Shown: positions 1 through 6,209, numbered from the stretch's first letter. The stretch: DNA of 6,209 bases from Lachnospiraceae bacterium UBA1766 (GCA_002314715.1 DCGY01000014.1:1-6209), one strand, 5' to 3'. Made by a program: numbers and translations. Notes: a model not told the origin generated them from the letters alone.

Positions 1-29
1 AATTTTCGAAATATTTCTAAAAAATCATA

Positions 30-58
30 TTGACAAAATACAATTCGCTTTGTATACT
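30..58 (+). promoter_or_regulatory. Sigma-A type promoter of yceD-rpmF
   Basis: A perfect -35 box TTGACA (30-35) is followed, after exactly 17 bases, by a -10 box TATACT (53-58) with one mismatch to consensus. The sequence upstream (1-29) is very A/T-rich with short A and T runs and could act as an UP element. Transcription should start near 64-66, leaving a leader of about 55 bases before the yceD start codon. The near-consensus match suggests strong growth-related expression, as expected for a ribosomal protein unit. The start point is inferred from spacing only. Confidence 0.88.
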
Positions 59-106
59 ATATCAGTGTGCTACCGCATGGAATCTCTATGCGTTGGCGAA
101 AAGAAT

Positions 107-124
107 ACATAGGAGCCTATATGT
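107..124 (+). promoter_or_regulatory. yceD ribosome binding site inside a small palindrome
   Basis: The Shine-Dalgarno sequence AGGAG (111-115) lies 5 bases before the ATG at 121, and this decides the start codon. It sits in an inverted repeat, ATAGG (109-113) and CCTAT (116-120). With a two-base bulge, AC (107-108) can also pair with GT (123-124), enclosing part of the start codon. The repeat's 2-base centre means a real hairpin must open its inner pair, so the structure would be weak. The ribosome binding site itself is well supported; masking by pairing is inference. Confidence 0.6.
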
Positions 125-642
125 TGCTGAATTTATCGGATGTACTTACAACAGAGGGTAAAGTAGAGCAGAAGGAAGCAGAAATCGAAATGAGCTGTTT
201 CAAAAGTAAGATGGGAGATTTCCGAGTTATCAAGAAGTCTTCAGCAGTCTTTACTTTAACCAATATGGGGCAGGGAAAAGCCATCCTAAACGGAAAAGCA
301 AACCTATCGTTTCAGGCAATCTGTGACAGATGTTTGGAGGATGTGGAAGTACCTATGGAGCTTCGCTTTGAGCGAATCTTTGTAGCGCCTGACCATGAGG
401 AAGCAGAAGAAATCGATACAAGTGCTTTTATGGAAGGCTATCAGCTGGATGTAGAGATGCTTATGTATCATGAGATTTTAGAAAACTGGCCTGTTAAGAT
501 TCTTTGTAAAGAGGATTGCAAGGGTGTTTGCCCGGTATGCGGAAAGAATCTGAACCAAGGAGAATGTGGTTGCGATAGATTCGTCCCGGATCCTCGAATG
601 GCAGTAATAAAAGACATTTTTGAGCGCAATAAGGAGGTGTAA
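121..642 (+). CDS. yceD: DUF177 (YceD family) large-subunit rRNA accumulation protein
   Basis: A 173-residue cytoplasmic protein of the DUF177/YceD family (called YlbN in Bacillus), close to the usual family length. Family members in bacteria and plastids have been linked to 23S rRNA accumulation, and the gene is usually paired with rpmF, as here. The biochemical activity is not established. Visible hallmarks are a CxxC pair (C68, C71, in ICDRCLE), a cysteine cluster (C129, C133, C137, C140, C149, C151), and the C-terminal DPR motif (157-159) followed by the AVIKDIF helix. The cysteines suggest zinc binding, which is inference. I chose ATG 121 because AGGAG lies 5 bases upstream. An in-frame GTG at 67 falls at the predicted transcription start, and the ATG at 88 has no ribosome binding site. 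The final codons (AAG GAG GTG) double as the ribosome binding site of rpmF, and the gap to rpmF is 2 bases. Confidence 0.9.
   Translation: MLLNLSDVLTTEGKVEQKEAEIEMSCFKSKMGDFRVIKKSSAVFTLTNMGQGKAILNGKANLSFQAICDRCLEDVEVPMELRFERIFVAPDHEEAEEIDTSAFMEGYQLDVEMLMYHEILENWPVKILCKEDCKGVCPVCGKNLNQGECGCDRFVPDPRMAVIKDIFERNKEV
631..639 (+). promoter_or_regulatory. Strong ribosome binding site of rpmF
   Basis: AAGGAGGTG is a near-complete complement of the 16S rRNA 3' end and lies 5 bases before the ATG at 645. It is embedded in the last three sense codons of yceD, so ribosomes finishing yceD pass directly over it. This suggests translational coupling together with strong independent initiation, fitting a ribosomal protein needed in stoichiometric amounts. 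Confidence 0.9.
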
Positions 643-644
643 AT

Positions 645-821
645 ATGTCTATTTGTCCTAAGAATAAATCTTCCAAAGGTAGAAGAGATAAGAGAAGAGC
701 AAACTGGAAGATGAGTGCTCCCACATTAGTTAAGTGTAGCAAATGTGGCGCTCTTATGATGCCTCACAGAGTTTGCAAGGCTTGCGGTTCTTATAACAAG
801 AAGCAGGTTGTTGAAGCTTAA
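645..821 (+). CDS. rpmF: Large ribosomal subunit protein bL32, zinc-ribbon form
   Basis: A 58-residue basic protein of the 50S subunit, and a typical length for L32. The N-terminal part carries the conserved KSSKGRRDKRRANWKM stretch (residues 8-23), which contacts rRNA. The C-terminal part is a complete zinc ribbon with C31-x2-C34 and C44-x2-C47 (KCSKCG and VCKACG). All four ligands are present, so this is the zinc-binding type and not the zinc-free paralogue some bacteria make under zinc limitation. The opening MSICPKNKSS, with an extra cysteine at position 4, differs from the MAVPK start of many L32 proteins and fits clostridial versions as I recall them. It is the second gene of the yceD unit and is followed 18 bases later by a strong terminator. 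Confidence 0.97.
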   Translation: MSICPKNKSSKGRRDKRRANWKMSAPTLVKCSKCGALMMPHRVCKACGSYNKKQVVEA

Positions 822-839
822 TTAAGATGATGAAAAGGC

Positions 840-867
840 GGCTTTCCCGTAAGGGAAGGCCTTTTTT
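840..867 (+). terminator. Intrinsic terminator after rpmF
   Basis: A 9-bp stem pairs GGCTTTCCC (840-848) with GGGAAGGCC (853-861), including one G-U pair. The loop is GTAA, a stable GNRA-type tetraloop, and a run of six T follows (862-867). More T runs follow at 870-873 and 878-884. An alternative outer pairing of AAAAGGC (833-839) with GCCTTTT (859-865) is also possible. This should separate the yceD-rpmF unit from plsX, though partial read-through cannot be excluded. Confidence 0.92.
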
Positions 868-895
868 CGTTTTCGGATTTTTTTGAACGGAATCC

Positions 896-924
896 TTGCT
901 ATTTCCCCGTCATTTTAGTATAGT
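896..924 (+). promoter_or_regulatory. Sigma-A type promoter of plsX-acpP-rnc-smc
   Basis: A -35 box TTGCTA (896-901) is spaced exactly 17 bases from a -10 box TATAGT (919-924). Each has two or fewer mismatches to the sigma-A consensus. Transcription would start near 931, giving a leader of about 35 bases. Its position just downstream of the terminator supports a separate transcription unit. An inverted repeat GGATT (875-879) and AATCC (891-895) directly abuts the -35 box, but I cannot tie it to any known regulator. Confidence 0.7.
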
Positions 925-948
925 TAAGAGTGGTGTAGAATACAAACC

Positions 949-959
949 GGAGAAAGAGG
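949..959 (+). promoter_or_regulatory. plsX ribosome binding site with two possible Shine-Dalgarno cores
   Basis: Two purine cores are present: GGAG (949-952) and AGAGG (955-959). AGAGG is 6 bases before the plsX ATG at 966. GGAG is 8 bases before an out-of-frame ATG at 961. The 966 start is preferred because only that frame encodes PlsX and its conserved N-terminus. Confidence 0.75.
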
Positions 960-965
960 TATGAT

Positions 966-1991
966 ATGGCGGAATTTGTGAATGTAGCAGTTGATGCAAT
1001 GGGTGGAGACAATGCGCCTGCGGAAATCGTTAAGGGTGCGGTGGAAGCAGTCAATGCAGATAAAAGAGTAAAAGTATTTTTGGTAGGTCGTCAGGATGTG
1101 GTGAATGAACAGCTGGCGAATTATACCTATGATAAGGATCAAATAGAGGTGATTCATGCGGAGGAAGTGATTGAAACCGCAGAGCCTCCGGTAATGGCGA
1201 TTCGAAAGAAAAAAGATTCCTCTATTGTAAAATGCATGAATCTGATTAAAGAAGGCCATTGCGATGCTATGGTTTCAGCCGGCAGTACCGGTGCTGTATT
1301 GGTAGGTGGTCAGGTGATTGTAGGTCGTCTGAAGGGTGTTGAGAGACCGCCTTTGGCACCGCTTATTCCCACGGAAAAGGGTGTTAGCCTTTTGATTGAT
1401 TGTGGCGCAAATGTGGATGCAAGACCGTCCCACCTTTTGCAGTTTGCAAAGATGGGTAGCGTATACATGGAAAATGTAATGGGGATCAAGAATCCTAAAG
1501 TAGGTATTGTGAATATCGGTGCCGAAGAAGAGAAAGGAAATGCCTTGGTTAAGGAGACCTTCCCTCTACTGAAAAATTGCCCTGAGATTAATTTCGTGGG
1601 CAGTGTGGAGGCGCGTGATATCCCTGCCGGAAATGTGGATGTAGTGGTTTGTGAGGCCTTTGTGGGTAATGTGGTATTGAAGATGTATGAGGGCGTTGGA
1701 GCCAGCCTGATAAAGAAGGTGAAAGAAGGCATGATGAGTTCTCTGCGCAGTAAAATCGGTGCATTACTGGTGAAGCCTGCTTTGAAGACCACATTGAAGA
1801 GCTTTAATACGGAAGAATATGGTGGTGCACCCCTTCTTGGTCTGAAGGGTCTGGTGGTAAAGACCCATGGAAGCAGTAAAGCTATTGAAGTGAAGAATTC
1901 TATCTTGCAGTGTATTTTGTTTAAAGAACAAAAAATCAATGATAAAATTCGGGAAAAGCTGATTCTGGAGGAGCAACCGACAGAGGAATAA
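966..1991 (+). CDS. plsX: Phosphate acyltransferase PlsX
   Basis: A 341-residue protein of the PlsX family, close to the family's usual 330-345. PlsX transfers the acyl chain from acyl-ACP to inorganic phosphate, making acyl-phosphate. This is used by the membrane acyltransferase PlsY to begin phosphatidic acid synthesis. PlsX is a peripheral protein at the inner face of the membrane. Family blocks visible in order are VAVDAMGGDNAP (7-18), VSAGSTGAVLVGG (103-115), ERPPLAPLIPT (126-136), LLIDCGANVDARP (142-154), VGIVNIGAEEEKGNALVKE (179-197), VGSVEARDIPAGNVDVVVCE (211-230), AFVGNVVLKMYEG (231-243) and EEYGGAPLLGLKGLVVKTHG (283-302). The frame is intact and all the blocks are present. It is first in its transcription unit and is followed by acpP, the carrier of its substrate, after a 51-base gap. 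Confidence 0.97.
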   Translation: MAEFVNVAVDAMGGDNAPAEIVKGAVEAVNADKRVKVFLVGRQDVVNEQLANYTYDKDQIEVIHAEEVIETAEPPVMAIRKKKDSSIVKCMNLIKEGHCDAMVSAGSTGAVLVGGQVIVGRLKGVERPPLAPLIPTEKGVSLLIDCGANVDARPSHLLQFAKMGSVYMENVMGIKNPKVGIVNIGAEEEKGNALVKETFPLLKNCPEINFVGSVEARDIPAGNVDVVVCEAFVGNVVLKMYEGVGASLIKKVKEGMMSSLRSKIGALLVKPALKTTLKSFNTEEYGGAPLLGLKGLVVKTHGSSKAIEVKNSILQCILFKEQKINDKIREKLILEEQPTEE

Positions 1992-2042
1992 TTCTTTGGA
2001 AAGTGCTTTATGAAATAAAATCGGATTGTGAGTGGCAAAACA

Positions 2043-2273
2043 ATGGAGTTTGATATACTTAAGAAAATAATTGCGGAAGTTTTGAATTTGGATCCTGATG
2101 AGATTACCTATGACACGGATTTTGTCAAAGATTTGGGGGCAGATTCTCTGGATGTTTTTCAAATTTTATTGGAAATCGAAGAAGCCTTTGATATCGAAAT
2201 TTCCGAAGAAAAAATTGAACAGATTACAACAGTGGGAGAAGCGGTGAATCTGATCAAAGGAGAATTGGAATGA
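2043..2273 (+). CDS. acpP: Acyl carrier protein
   Basis: A 76-residue acidic protein with the ACP fold, typical in length. It carries growing acyl chains on a phosphopantetheine arm during fatty acid synthesis and supplies acyl-ACP to PlsX next door. The attachment site is Ser35 in the motif DLGADSLDVFQ (30-40), and the acidic recognition helix LLEIEEAF (42-49) follows. ATG 2043 is chosen because it gives the standard ACP N-terminus. An in-frame GTG at 2028 would add five residues. Neither start has a strong Shine-Dalgarno sequence; the nearest purine run is GAGTGG (2030-2035), 7 bases before the ATG. The gene follows plsX by 51 bases and overlaps rnc by ATGA. Since no fab genes are adjacent, the specific role in fatty acid synthesis rests on the plsX neighbour and a sequence typical of AcpP. 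Confidence 0.95.
   Translation: MEFDILKKIIAEVLNLDPDEITYDTDFVKDLGADSLDVFQILLEIEEAFDIEISEEKIEQITTVGEAVNLIKGELE
2256..2262 (+). promoter_or_regulatory. rnc ribosome binding site inside acpP
   Basis: AAAGGAG lies 7 bases before the rnc ATG at 2270, within the last codons of acpP (IKGELE). Together with the ATGA stop-start overlap it points to translational coupling of RNase III to ACP, and it fixes the rnc start. Confidence 0.88.
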
Positions 2274-2944
2274 TTTCGAAATTGGAAAAGCGCATAGGAT
2301 ATGTATTTCAAAACAAAGCATTGATTCAACAGGCTTTGGTTCACAGCTCCTATGCCAATGAACGTAAAATCAATAAATTGGAAGACTATGAACGAATCGA
2401 GTTTTTGGGAGATGCGGTGCTGGAACTGGTTTCCAGTGATTTTCTGTATAAGGAACATCCCAAAATGCCGGAGGGTCAGCTGACCAAGAATCGATCTTCC
2501 ATGGTGTGCGAGCCTTCTTTGGCCTTTTGTGCCAGAGCCTTTGGCTTAGAGCAGTTTATCTATCTGGGAAAAGGTGAGGAGGCCTGCGGAGGACGAAAGA
2601 AAGACAGCATTGTGTCGGATGTTTTGGAAGCGGTCATCGGAGCCATCTATCTGGATGGTGGATTTGAGCCGGCCAAGGCGTTCATTCATCGTTTTGTGTT
2701 AAATGATTTGGACAAGAAAAAGTTGTTTTACGACAGTAAGAGTACCTTACAGGAACTGGTACAGTCCACCCATATGGGCGTAATTACCTATCAGGTGCTG
2801 GATATCACCGGACCGGAACACAACCAGGATTTTTATGTGGAAGTGCGTGTGGATGATAAGGCGCTTGGTGCTGCACACGGACATTCCAAAAAGGCGGCGG
2901 AACAAAAGGCTGCCTATGAAGCACTACTAAGATTAAGGGGTTAA
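2270..2944 (+). CDS. rnc: Ribonuclease III
   Basis: A 224-residue double-strand-specific endoribonuclease, normal in length for bacterial RNase III. It works as a homodimer on rRNA precursors, structured mRNAs and antisense duplexes. The N-terminal catalytic domain (about 1-145) has the family signature ERIEFLGDAVLELV (41-54). The expected catalytic acidic residues are E41, E44, D48, and D117 and E120 in SDVLEAVIGA (116-125), so the enzyme should be active. The C-terminal double-stranded RNA-binding domain (about 155-224) starts at DSKSTLQELVQ and ends with HGHSKKAAEQKAAYEALL (203-220), including the basic KK (207-208) that contacts RNA. It overlaps acpP by four bases (ATGA), has its own AAAGGAG site, and is followed 3 bases later by smc. 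The rnc-smc pairing is a common Firmicutes arrangement. Confidence 0.97.
   Translation: MISKLEKRIGYVFQNKALIQQALVHSSYANERKINKLEDYERIEFLGDAVLELVSSDFLYKEHPKMPEGQLTKNRSSMVCEPSLAFCARAFGLEQFIYLGKGEEACGGRKKDSIVSDVLEAVIGAIYLDGGFEPAKAFIHRFVLNDLDKKKLFYDSKSTLQELVQSTHMGVITYQVLDITGPEHNQDFYVEVRVDDKALGAAHGHSKKAAEQKAAYEALLRLRG
2935..2940 (+). promoter_or_regulatory. smc ribosome binding site inside rnc
   Basis: AAGGGG lies 7 bases before the smc ATG at 2948, formed by the last codons of rnc (L-R-G). The match to the Shine-Dalgarno consensus is moderate. There is no room for a promoter or terminator between the two genes, so smc is read from the upstream transcript. Confidence 0.7.
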
Positions 2945-2947
2945 AAA

Positions 2948-5900
2948 ATGTATTTAAAAAGCATTGAGGTACAAGGCTTTAAGTCCTTTGCCAATAAAAT
3001 TGTTTTTCAATTTCATAATGGAATTACCGGTATCGTAGGACCAAACGGTAGTGGTAAGAGTAACGTAGCGGATGCGGTTCGTTGGGTTTTGGGTGAACAG
3101 CGTATTAAACAGCTGCGTGGCGCCAGCATGCAGGATGTCATTTTCTCGGGCACAGAAACCAGAAAGCCCTTAAGCTATGCCTATGTGGCAATTACCTTGG
3201 ATAATTCGGATCATCAGTTGGCAATTGATTATGAAGAAGTAACGGTTGCCAGAAGAATTTACCGTTCCGGAGAAAGTGAATATCTGATTAACGGCACTGC
3301 CTGCAGACTTCGTGATGTAAATGAGCTTTTCTATGATACCGGTATCGGTAAAGAAGGCTATTCTATTATCGGACAGGGTCAGATTGATAAAATCCTAAGC
3401 GGAAAGCCGGAAGAACGCCGTGAGTTATTTGATGAGGCGGCAGGTATCGTAAAGTTTAAACGTCGTAAGGTGGCGGCACAGGCGAAATTGGAAAATGAGA
3501 AGCAGAATCTGATTCGTGTTTCCGATATTTTGTCTGAACTGGAGAAGCAGACCGGCCCGTTGGAAAAACAGTCCGAAGTGGCTAAGGTATATCTGAAAAA
3601 GAAGGAAAGTCTGAAGACCCTTGATATTAATGTGTTCTTGTTGGAAAATAATCGTCTTCGTGATCAATTGGAGGAACTGCAGAAAAAGCTTTCTGTGGCG
3701 GATTCCGAACTTCGTGAGACCGGAGAAAAGCATGAGAATATCAAGGTGGAATACGAGAAGATTCAGGAAGAAATCGAAAGACTGGATGCTGCCATTGAGG
3801 AGGCCCGCAGCAGCTTATCCGATACCGGATTGCTTCGAGGAAAATTAGAGGGTGAAATCAATGTCTTAAAGGAGCAGATTAATTCTGCTAAGGGGAATGA
3901 AGGGCATTTAAATCATCGAAAAGAAACCCTTTCTTCCGAAATTGCTGCAAAGAATCAGGATAAAGAAAAACTTTTGGCTGAGAAGAATGAAACCGAGGAA
4001 GAAGCCCGCAAACTGGAAGAGGCCGCAGGGGAAGTTCGCAAGCAGTTAGAAGAAATTCAAAAGAAAATCGAAGACTTAAACAGCCGAATTGAAGGCGGTA
4101 AGAATATCATCATTGGGGAATTGAATCAACGGGCTACCATCAAATCCAAGATTGGCCGATTCGATACCATGATGGAGCAGGTGAATATTCGTAAGGCGGA
4201 GCTGAATTCCAAATTACTTCGTGCTAAGTCCGACGAGGCAGCACGTGAGGAAGCGGTAAAGAAATTGGAAGACGAATTCCAAAAGATTACCGATGAGATT
4301 CGCGTGATGAATGAAAATAGTGCCGGAATGGAGCTGGAACTTGGTAATATCCGTGAAGAATTAACCAAGAAGGATGGCATGCTTCGGGAGACGCAGACCA
4401 GGTATCATCAGGAAAAGTCCAAGCTGGAAGCACTGGCTAACCTGACCGAGCGCTATGAAGGTTACGGCGGTTCGGTTAAGAAGGTAATGGAACAAAAAGA
4501 CCGTGAAAAGGGCATTATCGGTGTCGTGGCGGATATTATCAAAGTCGACAAGAAATACGAAACAGCCATAGAAATTGCCCTTGGCGGCAATATTCAAAAT
4601 ATTGTAACCGATGATGAGGATACAGCGAAAAAAATGATCACGTTCTTAAAGCTGAATAAGTTGGGACGTGCTACTTTCCTGCCTCTTACCAGTATTACCA
4701 ATCCCCAGGAATTCAAGAATCCGGAAGCTCTAAAGGAGCCCGGAGTTTTGGGTATGGCGGATGAACTGGTGCATATTGCCCCGGAATATAAAAATGTGGC
4801 AAAGGCCATGCTGGGACGTATCGTGGTGGTGGATCATATCGATCATGCGGTAAAGATTGCCCGTAAATTTGATTACGGTGTTCGTATGGTTACTCTGGAG
4901 GGTGAGCTTTTGGTACCTGGCGGTGCCATCAGTGGTGGTGCCTTTAAGAATAACAGCAATTTGCTGGGCCGTCGCCGGGAACTGGATGACCTGGAAAAGA
5001 AGATCAAAGAATTACAAGGCCAAATGGACAGCATCAACCGAGAGATTGATGAGACCAAGAGTCGCAGAAATAAGCTTCGCATGGATTTGGAACAGCTAAA
5101 ATCCGATATCCAGCGCAAGTCTCTGGAGCAGAATACTGCCCGTATGACCATTTCCCAAACCAAGGAACGTATGGAAGAAGAAGTGGAGAGTGTACAGTCT
5201 CTTCGAGTGGAAGAACAGGAACTGGAATCCAAGGTTATCGATATTATGAATGGCAAAGAGTCTGCGGCAAAAGAACTTGCAGACAGCGAAAACCTGGAGA
5301 AGTCTACCCAGGAGGAAATCCTGAATGCACAGCGCGCATTGCTGGATTTACGACAGGAAGAAACCGATGCCTCTGATCATACCGGAGAATGGGACCTGAA
5401 GCTGGAACGTATGCGCCAGATCCTTGGCTTCAAACAGGATAATGTGGACCGTATTGAGGGAGAAATTGCCCGCTCTCAAAAGGAGCTGGATGAAATCCTT
5501 CATGCTTTGCAGCATAATGATGAGGATATTCTCCGAAAGAATCAAAACATCGAAGAAATCGAAAAGACCATTGCGGCTTCTTATGACAAGCAGAACGAAT
5601 CCGAACAGAAGTTAAAGGAAGACGTAGCACGTAAGGAAGAACTTTCCGGAAAACAGAAGAACTTCTTTAAGGTCCGGGAAGAATTGTCCGATCGCATGGG
5701 CGTATTGGATAAAGAGGTTTACCGTCTCACGGCCCAGAAGGAGAAACTGGAGGAAAGTATTGAATTCCATATTAATTACATGTGGGATGAATACGAGATT
5801 ACTCTTAGCGATGCGGCAGGTCTTCGGGATGAAAATATGACGGATTTAAGCTCCATGAAAAAGGAGATTTATCAGTTAAAAGAAGAAATTAAGAAGCTGG

Positions 5901-6209
5901 GTCCTGTCAATGTAAATGCCATTGAGGATTATAAGAATCTCATGGAACGATATACCTTTATGAAAACTCAGCATGATGATTTGGTACAGGCGGAGAAGAC
6001 TCTGGAAGAAATTATTACCGAACTGGATACTGCCATGCGGAAACAGTTTACGGAGAAATTCGCCGAAATCAGCAAGGAATTCGATAAGGTGTTTAAGGAA
6101 CTGTTTGGCGGCGGTAAGGGTACCCTGGAGCTGATGGAAGATGAGGATATTCTGGAAGCCGGCATTCGTATTATTGCACAGCCCCCGGGAAAGAAGCTTC
6201 AGAATATGA
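2948..6209 (+). CDS. smc: Chromosome segregation protein SMC (3' end beyond window)
   Basis: The reading frame is open from ATG 2948 to the right edge, giving 1087 residues with no internal stop or frameshift. Bacterial SMC is usually near 1190, so about 100 residues are missing off the window. SMC is the ATPase subunit of the Smc-ScpAB condensin, which loops and segregates chromosomes. The N-terminal head (about 1-165) shows Walker A GPNGSGKS (31-38), an arginine in LRG (R57) where the arginine finger is expected, the Q-loop IIGQGQIDKIL (Q143) and GKPEERRELFDEAAGI (152-167). A first charged coiled-coil arm runs to about 500. The hinge (about 505-665) begins YGGSVKKV and ends GGAISGG (658-664). 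The second arm returns to LGPVNVNAIEDY (984-995). The C-terminal head begins and the window stops in the conserved PPGKKLQNM, just before the expected LSGGE signature and Walker B. The gene is 3 bases after rnc. It is partial because of the window edge, not broken. Confidence 0.97.
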   Translation, partial: MYLKSIEVQGFKSFANKIVFQFHNGITGIVGPNGSGKSNVADAVRWVLGEQRIKQLRGASMQDVIFSGTETRKPLSYAYVAITLDNSDHQLAIDYEEVTVARRIYRSGESEYLINGTACRLRDVNELFYDTGIGKEGYSIIGQGQIDKILSGKPEERRELFDEAAGIVKFKRRKVAAQAKLENEKQNLIRVSDILSELEKQTGPLEKQSEVAKVYLKKKESLKTLDINVFLLENNRLRDQLEELQKKLSVADSELRETGEKHENIKVEYEKIQEEIERLDAAIEEARSSLSDTGLLRGKLEGEINVLKEQINSAKGNEGHLNHRKETLSSEIAAKNQDKEKLLAEKNETEEEARKLEEAAGEVRKQLEEIQKKIEDLNSRIEGGKNIIIGELNQRATIKSKIGRFDTMMEQVNIRKAELNSKLLRAKSDEAAREEAVKKLEDEFQKITDEIRVMNENSAGMELELGNIREELTKKDGMLRETQTRYHQEKSKLEALANLTERYEGYGGSVKKVMEQKDREKGIIGVVADIIKVDKKYETAIEIALGGNIQNIVTDDEDTAKKMITFLKLNKLGRATFLPLTSITNPQEFKNPEALKEPGVLGMADELVHIAPEYKNVAKAMLGRIVVVDHIDHAVKIARKFDYGVRMVTLEGELLVPGGAISGGAFKNNSNLLGRRRELDDLEKKIKELQGQMDSINREIDETKSRRNKLRMDLEQLKSDIQRKSLEQNTARMTISQTKERMEEEVESVQSLRVEEQELESKVIDIMNGKESAAKELADSENLEKSTQEEILNAQRALLDLRQEETDASDHTGEWDLKLERMRQILGFKQDNVDRIEGEIARSQKELDEILHALQHNDEDILRKNQNIEEIEKTIAASYDKQNESEQKLKEDVARKEELSGKQKNFFKVREELSDRMGVLDKEVYRLTAQKEKLEESIEFHINYMWDEYEITLSDAAGLRDENMTDLSSMKKEIYQLKEEIKKLGPVNVNAIEDYKNLMERYTFMKTQHDDLVQAEKTLEEIITELDTAMRKQFTEKFAEISKEFDKVFKELFGGGKGTLELMEDEDILEAGIRIIAQPPGKKLQNM

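Noticed and set aside
67..120. N-terminal extension of yceD from GTG 67 or ATG 88
   Set aside because: GTG 67 lies at the predicted transcription start and ATG 88 lacks a ribosome binding site. ATG 121 has AGGAG at good spacing and gives the usual family length.
915..931. Possible FapR-type operator over the plsX -10 box
   Set aside because: TTAGTA (915-920) matches one half of the Bacillus FapR site, but the second half (AAGAGT at 926-931) does not match TACTAA. One half-site overlapping a -10 box is expected by chance.
1992..2021. Possible promoter before acpP (TTCTTT-18-TAAAAT)
   Set aside because: The -35 box is poor and the region is simply A/T-rich; the alternative TTGGAA box gives a spacing of only 14.
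1310..2038. Long minus-strand open frame opposite plsX
   Set aside because: It lies wholly over the well-conserved plsX coding sequence, is rich in residues typical of antisense translation, and has no recognisable domain.
4857..5256. Overlapping open frames on both strands inside smc
   Set aside because: They are shadows of the smc hinge and coiled-coil coding sequence, which is intact in its own frame and carries all expected motifs.
6180..6209. smc as a truncated pseudogene
   Set aside because: The frame is still open at the last base, in the middle of the conserved PPGKKLQNM block. The missing end reflects the window edge.

Overview
This window is a housekeeping segment from a low-to-moderate GC Gram-positive bacterium, most likely a clostridium of the Lachnospiraceae type. 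The gene order (DUF177/YceD, ribosomal protein L32, PlsX, acyl carrier protein, RNase III, SMC) is a conserved Firmicutes core cluster. The L32 sequence, which begins MSICPKNKSSKGRR and carries a four-cysteine zinc ribbon, resembles clostridial forms. All genes are on the plus strand. The lineage call is from memory of the families, not from a search.

Layout. A sigma-A type promoter (30-58) drives a short first unit: yceD (121-642) and rpmF (645-821). It is closed by a strong intrinsic terminator (840-867). A second sigma-A type promoter (896-924) starts the next unit: plsX (966-1991), acpP (2043-2273), rnc (2270-2944) and smc (2948 to the right edge, still open). The spacing is tight. rpmF's ribosome binding site lies inside the last codons of yceD, acpP and rnc overlap by ATGA, and smc starts 3 bases after the rnc stop. 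The only larger gaps are 822-965 (terminator plus promoter) and 1992-2042 (no clear signal). No stretch over 300 bases lacks a gene.

How the genes fit together. YceD and L32 are both tied to the large ribosomal subunit. PlsX and ACP link fatty acid synthesis to phospholipid synthesis: PlsX converts acyl-ACP to acyl-phosphate. RNase III processes double-stranded RNA, including rRNA precursors. SMC compacts and segregates chromosomes. The cluster thus links ribosome production, membrane synthesis and chromosome maintenance, all growth-related functions.

I found no mobile element, CRISPR array, tRNA, rRNA, riboswitch or defence gene, and no sign of horizontal transfer. I see no previously undescribed system. 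The points worth a second look are small regulatory details: a start-codon palindrome at yceD, a six-codon out-of-frame ORF over the plsX start, a weak ribosome binding site at acpP, and the cysteine-rich YceD next to zinc-ribbon L32.
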